NCBI RefSeq assembly: GCF_006175995.1
Contig: NZ_VDMB01000014.1
Span: 1-64,000 of the forward strand
Source: Desulfobotulus mexicanus
Lineage (GTDB): Bacteria; Desulfobacterota; Desulfobacteria; Desulfobacterales; ASO4-4
Direction of reading: 5' to 3'
DNA: 64,000 nt
The position numbers and the translations under genes are program-made. The notes below the pieces were generated by a model. The model was not told the origin of the DNA. It worked only from the letters and a program-made list of their open reading frames with translations, and did not search any database. Positions within the stretch are counted from its first letter, which is position 1, and the number at the start of each line of letters is the position of its first letter. Below are positions 15,745 through 24,470 of the stretch, piece by piece.

Positions 15745-16911
15745 TTACCAATCCATGTTTGCAGCACGATCGTGAACCTCAATCAAATAATCAACGAAAC
15801 TTTCCATATCCTTAGTTGAAACCATAGCATTGTTATAGGTAGAGTCAGATGCATAAGTAAGAATGCTTGAGAGTGAGCTTTTTATGTATATCACCTCTGG
15901 AAAGTTATTTGACTCCCAATAAAACTGCATGAATTCTTCGATGGCGCTTATTGCCTCATCTTCTTGAAACTCTGTTCCGTTCTGCATAGAGAACCTAGAA
16001 CTTCCTTTCTGATGAGGCATAAGCAACGGCACGGCACCTGCTCCAGAGTGTATCTGAAAAGCCTCACCATTTTTTCCAAACGCCCCGTGAGCCATGTAAT
16101 TTCTTATTTGCCTCTTTATTTCAACCAATCGGTCATAGTGTGGCTTTATTGAATTATCATGAATATCGAGACATTCTTTAAACTTTGACGCCCAATCCTT
16201 ATCAGCGAAGTTCGCTACATCTTCACCAGTTATTAAACTTCCCTTCAAAATACCCGCATGAATAAAAACATGTTCAGTAAAGCTATAAAATGCATCAATT
16301 GCTGAAAGTGCTAGCCATTCCGCTTCCCTTGTTAGTTCGTAATACGGAATGCGCTCTCTCCAAGAGCTTTCAGAATGCTGCACCCTGATTCTTTCATCTT
16401 TTCTAGAAATTGCCTCTTCTGACTTTCTTTTTGCCTCCCTCGCAAGAAAATCATATCTCTCATGAAGCCTCAAGCTGTGATTTAGAACATTCAGAGCTGA
16501 TTTCTTTGATGCCTCGTTTGCAACCCACTCAAAGTAAGGTTGAGCAACTTTAACTGCTTTTTGAATTTTTCTGACTATCTCTTGGCAATCAGATTCTTGA
16601 TTTTCTTTATCTGAAGCGAATAGGCCCACGCCAAATTTTCTATGTTCCAGAAGATAGGCCGTTCCTTTGTAATCTATCGGAACGGACCAAGAAATTTTTT
16701 CAAATTGTCCCAGATTTTTGTAGCCAAGTAGATCCACGAAAAGGAAATACATTAAGTAGTAAGGTGGTAAATTTTTTCCTGCATCCGTTCGATTTACGGT
16801 AAATAAAAAGTGTTTTTCAGCTTTGGTGCCTTTGTCTACCGCCGAGGCAATAGGATTGAGAACCGCATGAACCCGCTCTCTCAAGCTATCAATCTCTTCT
16901 GGAAGCTTCAT
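15745..16911 (-). CDS. Uncharacterised protein with a HEPN-type R-N-x3-H motif
   Basis: A 388-residue soluble protein. Residues 195-300 are helical and contain RNYMAHG at 270-276, the R-N-x3-H signature of HEPN ribonucleases, followed by a strand-like tail (AGAVPLLMP) seen in larger HEPN proteins. The N-terminal 130 residues are not recognised. GAGGAGA precedes the ATG. It is AT-rich compared with the hsd genes and is followed at once by the attC-like site, as for a mobile cassette. In such a setting an RNase role in abortive infection is plausible, but this is inference from one motif. Confidence 0.55.
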   Translation of the reverse strand: MKLPEEIDSLRERVHAVLNPIASAVDKGTKAEKHFLFTVNRTDAGKNLPPYYLMYFLFVDLLGYKNLGQFEKISWSVPIDYKGTAYLLEHRKFGVGLFASDKENQESDCQEIVRKIQKAVKVAQPYFEWVANEASKKSALNVLNHSLRLHERYDFLAREAKRKSEEAISRKDERIRVQHSESSWRERIPYYELTREAEWLALSAIDAFYSFTEHVFIHAGILKGSLITGEDVANFADKDWASKFKECLDIHDNSIKPHYDRLVEIKRQIRNYMAHGAFGKNGEAFQIHSGAGAVPLLMPHQKGSSRFSMQNGTEFQEDEAISAIEEFMQFYWESNNFPEVIYIKSSLSSILTYASDSTYNNAMVSTKDMESFVDYLIEVHDRAANMDW

Positions 16912-17171
16912 CGCGCTTCTCCTCGCCTAAAAAGTTACTGTCCTGATCCGTACAACCTCCACCGTTTTTTAAAATCCGATAATACAGAAGCACCTAAAAA
17001 CAGCTTTTCCAGCCAGATAATCCGCCATGGATCAGGATAAGCCAAAAACCCCATGTCTTCGTTTTCAGCTCCCGTGAGAAAACCTCTTCCAGAAATTATG
17101 GCTCCTGCACACCCAAAAAAACGATTCTGCTTTCATAGGACACCCCGTCTTTCATGGCAAGTGCTTTTGCC

Positions 17172-18251
17172 CTATTCCTTTTCCTGTGATGCCTCAGGCC
17201 CTCTTTCATGCAGCAGATCCAGTCTTGCCCTGGCTTCGGTCATGGCTTTGTGGAGTTTGGCCTGAAGTACCTTTTTCGGTGGCAGTTTCAGCCAGTATTC
17301 ACCGATATGAATGTTGTCCGGCTCCAGATCCATCAGTTCGACAACTTCGGTATCTTTTCCGCTGCACAGGATGATGGCGATGGGGGAGTGTTCGCCCTGT
17401 TGCTGTTCGTATTTGGCCAGCCATTTGAGGTACAGTTCCACCTGACCTTTATACTCAGGCCTGAAGTCGCCGAGTTTCAGCTCAATGAGCACCAGCCGCT
17501 TGAGTTTGCGGTGATAGAAGAGGAGGTCGAGGTAATAGTCGTTGCCGCCGATCTGAATGCGTTTCTGGCGGCCCATTAAGGCAAAGTCGCTGCCCAGTTC
17601 GAGAAGAAAGCGCTCCAGCTCCATCAGGATGGCGTTTTCAAGATCCTTTTCGGTGAAGTTGTCTTTCAGGTCGAGGAAATCGAGCAGGTAGGGATCTTTG
17701 AGAAAGAGTGCCGGGCTGGCATTTTCTGGTTTCTGTTGCAGCTGCGCCAGCTCCTGCTGAATAAGGGCTTCGGGCTGTTTAGAAATGGCCGTGCGTTCAA
17801 ACAGCATGCCGTCCATGCGCTCTCTCAGGGTACGCACAGACCAGCGGCCATCGGTGGCCATCCGGATGTAAAAGGCCCGTTTGATGGCATCTTCAAACCT
17901 GATGATTTCGACAAAATGTGACCAGCTCAATTGTGCCGACACTGTCGTCACAATTTCGATATTGGGAAAATGCTGGTAGAATTTTGTCATCCGAAAGAGG
18001 TTACGCCGACCATAGCCTTGTCCATATTCCACCACCAGCTTTTCAGCCAACACATCCATTGTGGCTGCGCCATATTGTGCCCGGCCATCATTCATTACCT
18101 CTGTTGTAATCGTCTTGCCTATCTGCCAGTAGGTGAACACCAGCGCCTGATTCACCTGGGTAACGACATGGGATCTGGCGGATTCAATGAGATACCGGAT
18201 ATCCTTATAAAGCCTGTCAACCGGAACTACTGGCGGATCTGTTTGTGTCAT
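17172..18251 (-). CDS. YhcG/DUF1016-family PD-(D/E)xK nuclease
   Basis: A 359-residue protein with the two-domain YhcG structure. The N-terminal domain (about 10-165) contains VNQALVFTYWQIGK and GYGRRNLFRMTKFYQ. The C-terminal PD-(D/E)xK nuclease domain has Asp242 (YYLDLLFYH) and Glu257-x-Lys259 (VLIELKL), so the catalytic residues are present. The family is frequent in defence islands and near type I systems; its exact action is not known to me. The start forms an ATGA overlap with a leftover hsdM 3' end, as if it once stood directly behind an hsdM gene. A 66-base fragment of a second copy lies at 6069-6134. Confidence 0.85.
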   Translation of the reverse strand: MTQTDPPVVPVDRLYKDIRYLIESARSHVVTQVNQALVFTYWQIGKTITTEVMNDGRAQYGAATMDVLAEKLVVEYGQGYGRRNLFRMTKFYQHFPNIEIVTTVSAQLSWSHFVEIIRFEDAIKRAFYIRMATDGRWSVRTLRERMDGMLFERTAISKQPEALIQQELAQLQQKPENASPALFLKDPYLLDFLDLKDNFTEKDLENAILMELERFLLELGSDFALMGRQKRIQIGGNDYYLDLLFYHRKLKRLVLIELKLGDFRPEYKGQVELYLKWLAKYEQQQGEHSPIAIILCSGKDTEVVELMDLEPDNIHIGEYWLKLPPKKVLQAKLHKAMTEARARLDLLHERGPEASQEKE

Positions 18252-18335
18252 ACCTTCACCCTCTTTAAATTCTCCGCTATCAGGACATTCAGCCTTGCCT
18301 CTTGGCCCTCAAATTTTTACCTGAGTCGGGAGAGC
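18249..18335 (-). pseudogene. 3' end of a second hsdM copy
   Basis: Bases 18249-18303 match the hsdM end at 13638-13692 with only two differences in 55. The similarity then continues with a 10-base deletion and scattered changes to about 18335. The stop codon overlaps the DUF1016 start exactly as the intact hsdM stop overlaps the HEPN remnant. Everything upstream of it is gone. Confidence 0.85.
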
Positions 18336-18338
18336 AAT

Positions 18339-18548
18339 TCAGCGGCACAGGTTTTTCCAATCCACTGCAAAAGCCTTAATGTATTTGCCAAGCCTGCCTT
18401 GTGCTGACATGGAAACCAGCTCGATAAATCGTAGCAAATTTGATTTACCTGTTCCATTAGGGCCAATAATGACATTGAGATCTCCTGGCAACCAACTGAC
18501 ACTCCGAAGGGAACGGAAACCTTCTATCTTCAATTGTTTGATTTTCAT
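18339..18548 (-). pseudogene. Truncated AAA-type ATPase (N-terminal 70 residues only)
   Basis: The frame begins MKIKQLKIEGFRSLRSVSWL, the first strands of an OLD/RecF-like ATPase, and has the Walker A GPNGTGKSN. AAGGAA precedes the ATG at 18548. It stops after about 70 residues at the junction with the hsdM remnant, where a family member would continue for 300 or more. The gene was cut by the rearrangement that left the hsdM tail. Confidence 0.75.
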
Positions 18549-18617
18549 TCTATATATTTCCTTAAATTCTGATTTTTTCAGCAACTATTCAACACATTTT
18601 CTTATGCAAGATTGTGT

Positions 18618-18731
18618 ATTAATTTCAAAGCATTGGTTCCAGCAAAAGACAATCGGGCTGTTTGTGAGTGACATTGCAATCGTTTCGGATTGCGTCACGA
18701 ACAAATGGTCCGGTTGTCTATGCACCTGATT
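18618..18731. repeat. Hairpin repeat, uninterrupted copy (second copy near 52.7 kb)
   Basis: The arms 18648-18672 and 18694-18718 are 25 bases each and pair at 19 positions. The loop holds a smaller perfect stem GCAATC/GATTGC. The whole block, including flanks such as ATTAATTTC and CACCTGATT, recurs inverted at 52645-52829. No coding frame is present. Confidence 0.8.
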
Positions 18732-18923
18732 ATAGGCATTCGATTTACCAAAGGAAAATAGTTATGAATCATTACATTTTTTATACCCTGTGGGGCAGCA
18801 GATCAGCCGCAAAAACGACCGTCCTTTAATCTTTCGCTGTGGGATTTCAAAAAATCCCATAGGCTAAACAGCATACCTCTGTAGAAAAACTTTTCAAACA
18901 GAAATACCCAAAATGAGAGATAA
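18732..18923. other. Non-coding stretch between the hairpin repeat and the queD terminator
   Basis: No gene is seen. A small hairpin, TGGGATTT paired with AAATCCCA, lies at about 18840-18860. Confidence 0.5.
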
Positions 18924-18966
18924 AAAAAGGTGCAAAAACCATCCGCCGATGATTCTGCACCTTTTT
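18924..18966 (-). terminator. Terminator of the dnaJ-queD unit
   Basis: AAAAAGGTGCA (18924-18934) pairs with TGCACCTTTTT (18956-18966). Read on the minus strand the hairpin ends in seven T residues, 45 bases after the queD stop. Confidence 0.8.
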
Positions 18967-19008
18967 ATATTTTCAGGAAGCCATGCCTCCTTAAATCTTC
19001 ACAAAGCC

Positions 19009-19383
19009 TTATGGATAATAGGCCGCACTGGCTCTGGCGGATTCCCAGACCCTTACCCTGCGGACCCGGACGCCTCCGCCAAGGGGCAGAAGACGTTCAC
19101 TGAGATTTTCTGCTATAAAACGGGCAATATTTTCTGAAGAAGCATTTTTCCCGGCAAAGGCAGGGTGTTCATTTAAAAAGCAGTGGTCAAGGGATGCAAG
19201 GATTTCCCTCAAATGTTTTTTAAGCAGTCCGAAATCCATGAGAACATGGGCCTCGTTCAGCTCTTCTCCTTCCACAGCGGCTTCCACATCAAAATTATGA
19301 CCATGGAGATTTTCACATTTCTCCGTCACATTGTGGAGCTGATGCGCAGCAGCAAAATCCCCTGTTACCCGAAGTTCATACAT
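19009..19383 (-). CDS. queD: 6-carboxy-5,6,7,8-tetrahydropterin synthase QueD
   Basis: Second enzyme of queuosine (7-deazaguanine) synthesis, which converts dihydroneopterin triphosphate to carboxytetrahydropterin. The 124-residue length is typical. The zinc histidines are seen in FAAAHQLH and LHGHNF, the catalytic Cys in EKCENLHGH, the catalytic Asp-His in LDHCFLNE, and the pterin-anchoring Glu in VWESARASA. It follows dnaJ with a one-base gap, so the two are co-transcribed. Other QueCEF genes are not in the window. A 6-pyruvoyl-tetrahydropterin synthase role is less likely in this organism type. Confidence 0.9.
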   Translation of the reverse strand: MYELRVTGDFAAAHQLHNVTEKCENLHGHNFDVEAAVEGEELNEAHVLMDFGLLKKHLREILASLDHCFLNEHPAFAGKNASSENIARFIAENLSERLLPLGGGVRVRRVRVWESARASAAYYP

Positions 19384-19384
19384 A

Positions 19385-20482
19385 TTAAAGGCCCTTGAAA
19401 AGGTTTTTCAGCTTGTTGGTGAATTTTTCCTCATCCAGCTTGGCAAATTCCCTAAGGAGCTTTTCCTGTTTTTTATTCACATGGGTGGGGGTTTTCACAT
19501 GCACCTGAATAATCTGGTCTCCCCTTTGTCCGGTACGGAGGGAAGGAATCCCTTCTCCCTTGAGCCGGAAGGTATCTCCGTACTGAGTTCCCTTAGGTAT
19601 TTCCAGCTCCTTTTCCCCTTCAAGGGTTTCCACACGAAGGGTATCCCCCAGTGCTGCCTGAACCATGGAAATATCCACAAAACAAAGAACATCACTGCCT
19701 TCCCTCTGGAAAAGCTTGTGGGGCTTCACATGGATGAAGACATAAAGATCCCCCTGGGGCCCGCCATTAGGTCCGGGTTCTCCTTCTCCCGTCAGCCTGA
19801 GGCGGGAGCCATTGTCCACCCCTGCGGGAATACGCACGGAAACCTTTTTCTTTGCAGGCATCCGACCCCGGCCATGGCATTTGGAACAGGGATTGCGGAT
19901 GATTTTTCCGGCACCCTTACAATAGGGACAGGTGCTGCGCACTGTGAAAAAACCCTGGGTCTGGGCATACTGACCAGTTCCCCGGCAATGGGGGCAAACT
20001 TCCGGACCGGAGCCCGGCTCACAGCCGTCTCCACCGCAGGTTCCGCAGCTTTCCAGCTTTTCGAACTCAAGCTCCCTTTCGGAGCCAAAGGCCGCCTCAC
20101 TGAATTCTATCTCCAGATCATAGCGGAGATCCGAACCCCTGCGGCTGCGCTGACCACCGCCCCTGCGTCCGCCAAAACCGAAAAAATCCTCAAAGATATC
20201 CCCAAAATTGGAAAAAATATCCTCAAAACCACCGGCTCCGGAAAAACCGGAATTTTCAAGGCCTCTGTGACCAAACTGGTCATAGACACTACGTTTTTCC
20301 GCATCGGAAAGCACCGCATAGGCTTCAGAAGCTTCCTTGAAACGATCTTCAGCCTTTTTATCCCCCGGATTTTTATCCGGATGATATTTCATTGCCAGTT
20401 TGCGGTAACTCTTTTTTATACTGTCCGCATCCGCATCCCGGCTGACGCCGAGAACCTCATAGTAATCCCGTTTTTCTGCCAT
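19385..20482 (-). CDS. dnaJ: Chaperone protein DnaJ
   Basis: Hsp40 co-chaperone of DnaK, 365 residues. The J domain with HPD in KYHPDKN is followed by a Gly/Phe-rich linker (about 70-110). The zinc region has four CxxCxGxG motifs ([32 protein letters not shown]). The two C-terminal substrate-binding barrels complete a normal type I DnaJ. dnaK and grpE are not in the window, so this copy stands alone with queD. The gap to the divergent menG (about 140 bases) must hold promoters for both directions; I see no CIRCE element there. Confidence 0.96.
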   Translation of the reverse strand: MAEKRDYYEVLGVSRDADADSIKKSYRKLAMKYHPDKNPGDKKAEDRFKEASEAYAVLSDAEKRSVYDQFGHRGLENSGFSGAGGFEDIFSNFGDIFEDFFGFGGRRGGGQRSRRGSDLRYDLEIEFSEAAFGSERELEFEKLESCGTCGGDGCEPGSGPEVCPHCRGTGQYAQTQGFFTVRSTCPYCKGAGKIIRNPCSKCHGRGRMPAKKKVSVRIPAGVDNGSRLRLTGEGEPGPNGGPQGDLYVFIHVKPHKLFQREGSDVLCFVDISMVQAALGDTLRVETLEGEKELEIPKGTQYGDTFRLKGEGIPSLRTGQRGDQIIQVHVKTPTHVNKKQEKLLREFAKLDEEKFTNKLKNLFKGL

Positions 20483-20624
20483 AACCTACCCGTTTTTGCA
20501 CCGGAAATTAATTCCGGCTCCGTTTATTTTGCATATCCATAAAGAATGTGATAGTCGAAGCTTTTACGGATTTTGAGTTTACTTAAACAACGACGCAAAA
20601 CTAATACCTGTGACGGCCTTGTCA

Positions 20625-21335
20625 ATGAAAAATAAAGAAATTCCCTTTGTCCAGAGCATGTTCGATGCCATTGCACCGAGATATGATTTCCTTAACCGCC
20701 TCTTAAGCCTGCGTCAGGACACACTCTGGCGGCGCAGGGCCGTCCGCTCCCTCAGGCTGCCCAAAAAGGCCAGGGTACTGGATGTGGCCTGCGGTACTGC
20801 CGATGTGGCCATGGAAGCTATCCGCCAACATCCGGATGCCTTTGTGCTTGGCGTGGATTTTTCCGAAAAAATGCTTGAAATCGGACGGGAAAAAATCAGA
20901 TCCTGCGGAATGGAAGATTCCATTGAACTGAAGCCAGCCAATGCCCTGCACCTGCCCTTTGGGGATAACAGCTTTGAGGCCATCACCATTGCCTTTGGCA
21001 TCCGAAATATTCAAGACAGGGAAAGGGCCCTTGAAGAATTCCACCGCTGCCTGAAACCCGGTGGAAGACTTGCCGTGCTGGAGCTGGCCACACCTCCGGA
21101 AGGAATACTCAGAAAACTTTATCTTCTTTATTTTCAGAGCATTCTTCCCTTTATCGGCGGACTTTTTTCTAGCAACTTTGCCTATACCTATCTTCCCGAT
21201 TCTGTCATGGCCTTTCCACGGCCTGCAGAATTTTCAGAAATCATTGAAGGTCAAGGTTTTCAGAAGGTTGCCTTCAGCCCCCTGACCTTTGGCGTTGCCA
21301 CCCTGTATACAGGGCAAAAACCGCCCGCAGCATAA
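20625..21335 (+). CDS. menG: Demethylmenaquinone methyltransferase (MenG/UbiE)
   Basis: SAM-dependent C-methyltransferase, last step of menaquinone synthesis. The family signature MFDAIAPRYDFLNRLLS opens the protein. The AdoMet motif VLDVACGTADVA follows, and the second signature is near FGIRNIQDRERALEEFHRCL. Length is about 236 residues. The ATG at 20625 places eight residues before VQSMF as usual; a GTG at 20610 is possible, and neither has a clear ribosome site. Menaquinone is the expected quinone in a sulfate reducer. It is convergent with nadB, with only a five-base gap between the stops. Confidence 0.9.
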   Translation: MKNKEIPFVQSMFDAIAPRYDFLNRLLSLRQDTLWRRRAVRSLRLPKKARVLDVACGTADVAMEAIRQHPDAFVLGVDFSEKMLEIGREKIRSCGMEDSIELKPANALHLPFGDNSFEAITIAFGIRNIQDRERALEEFHRCLKPGGRLAVLELATPPEGILRKLYLLYFQSILPFIGGLFSSNFAYTYLPDSVMAFPRPAEFSEIIEGQGFQKVAFSPLTFGVATLYTGQKPPAA

Positions 21336-21340
21336 ACCCT

Positions 21341-22954
<1,614 letters not shown>

Positions 22955-22970
22955 CTTTATTTTCCTTAAA

Positions 22971-23615
22971 TCAATAAAATGAGCTTTTCTTTTTTTTACG
23001 CATGGAGCCACCCAGCAGCATACCCACCAGAAGAACCCCTGCACCAAGGGCAAACATCTTGATGTTACGCTCCAGCAGTCTGGCATCCATTTCTTTAACC
23101 AGCAGATCCTGTGCTTCCAGCTCTTCCCGCATCCTGATGGATTCTTCCTTTAAAGCCAGAAACTCCGCCGCATCTTCCTTAAGCTGTTTATGGGCGGATT
23201 CCATCATTTCAAGATTAGTCTTTTTTTCCGTAAGAATGGTTTTTAGATTCTTATTTTCTTCACGAAGCTCTGCTGCTTCATTTTCCAGACTGCTGAAGCG
23301 CTGTTTCAGCCTTTCATGCTCCCGCTCAAAGGTAATCATGCGCACCTTGCCCGGAGGATCCGGAACCAGAAAACGCCCCAGCATCCAGCCCTCTTTGCCA
23401 TCAGCCAGTTTCACGTAAGTCCAGTCTCCGTCCGTTTCCACTGCCTGTACCCTGTCCCCGGAACGGGCAATGGAAACAATCTTATTATCCGTACTTTTAC
23501 CGGTACGTACCATAAACTGGAGTTCATCAGTCACATAGGCAGTCTGCGCCTGAACGCTGGCTGCGACAAAACATAAAAAAGAAAATAAGATTAAAAATTT
23601 AAAATAATATTTCAT
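22971..23615 (-). CDS. SH3b domain protein with coiled coil and C-terminal membrane anchor (TIGR04211-like)
   Basis: A 214-residue envelope protein. The signal peptide (YFKFLILFSFLCFVAASVQA) is followed by a bacterial SH3 domain (about 25-90, with VQAVETDGDWTYVKLADGKEGW). A Glu/Lys-rich coiled coil spans about 100-180. A C-terminal membrane helix (MFALGAGVLLVGMLLGG) ends in a lysine-rich tail. This is the organisation of the SH3-and-anchor family, whose function is unknown. Probably in one unit with nadB. Confidence 0.8.
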   Translation of the reverse strand: MKYYFKFLILFSFLCFVAASVQAQTAYVTDELQFMVRTGKSTDNKIVSIARSGDRVQAVETDGDWTYVKLADGKEGWMLGRFLVPDPPGKVRMITFEREHERLKQRFSSLENEAAELREENKNLKTILTEKKTNLEMMESAHKQLKEDAAEFLALKEESIRMREELEAQDLLVKEMDARLLERNIKMFALGAGVLLVGMLLGGSMRKKKKSSFY

Positions 23616-23700
23616 GTATCATCCCCAATTGCAGAAGCCATTATTCATAAAAAAAAATCCCTCAGTCCGACAGCAGATTCTTTAATGAATCATAATCCCC

Positions 23701-23728
23701 TTGAAAAAAGTTTTCATATCATTATGCT
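23701..23728 (+). promoter_or_regulatory. Promoter-like sequence for the NUDIX gene
   Basis: TTGAAA (23701-23706), 16-base spacer, TATGCT (23723-23728). It is followed by two CCATGG palindromes (23731 and 23744) that could pair or be bound by a regulator, just before the start at 23775. Confidence 0.4.
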
Positions 23729-23774
23729 GACCATGGTTTCTTACCATGGCTTTTATGAAAAATAAGGATAATCT

Positions 23775-24470
23775 ATGTTTCCCTTTGAACAGCTTGCAGC
23801 GAAACTTCCCCTCAGGCCGGGGTTCCATTATGGACGAAAATATAAAAACACGGCCGTTCTGCTGCCACTTATCGAAATGGAAGACGGTGTACACCTGCTC
23901 TTTGAGGAAAGGGCCGATGGTATCCGTCAGGCCGGAGAAATCTGCTTTCCCGGTGGTATGATGGATCCGGAAGATGCCAATCCCTGTGAGACGGCCATAA
24001 GGGAAAGCGAAGAAGAGCTTGGGATATCTCCTGAAAACATAGAAGTTATTGGAAGAATGGACATCCTCATGACCGTCATGGGTCTTACCGTAGCTCCTGT
24101 TGTGGCCCGTGTGCAAGTGAAAAACCTTGAGGAGATGAAACCCAACCCCGAAGAAGTCTCCCGGATTTTCACCCTGCCTCTTTCATGGTTTTCTGACCAT
24201 CCTCCTGAAATACATACCATACAGATCATGGCCCACCCTGTAGTGACAAAAAAAAACGGGGAAAAGGAAGTTCTTCTGCCCGTGGAAAAACTGGGGCTTC
24301 CGGAACACTATGCCCGTCCCTGGGGCGGTGTGCGTCATCCCGTTCTTTTCTGGTTTACTCCCAAAGGCCTTATCTGGGGCATAACTGCTGAGATAATTAA
24401 AAGCCTGCTGGAAATTACAGAAACACTTCATCCCATCTCAGAGGGTATCAAGACGACGGGAAAGATCTGA
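23775..24470 (+). CDS. NUDIX hydrolase, CoA pyrophosphatase-like
   Basis: A 231-residue NUDIX protein. The CoA-type signature is visible: LLFEERADGIRQAGEICFPG directly before a NUDIX box running GGMMDPEDANPCETAIRESE then EELGI, with the extra residue typical of CoA diphosphatases. The expected activity is hydrolysis of CoA or acyl-CoA to 3',5'-ADP and phosphopantetheine. Its 3' end overlaps the 3' end of recD2 by 33 bases on the opposite strand. The C-terminal 40 residues are less conserved. Confidence 0.82.
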   Translation: MFPFEQLAAKLPLRPGFHYGRKYKNTAVLLPLIEMEDGVHLLFEERADGIRQAGEICFPGGMMDPEDANPCETAIRESEEELGISPENIEVIGRMDILMTVMGLTVAPVVARVQVKNLEEMKPNPEEVSRIFTLPLSWFSDHPPEIHTIQIMAHPVVTKKNGEKEVLLPVEKLGLPEHYARPWGGVRHPVLFWFTPKGLIWGITAEIIKSLLEITETLHPISEGIKTTGKI

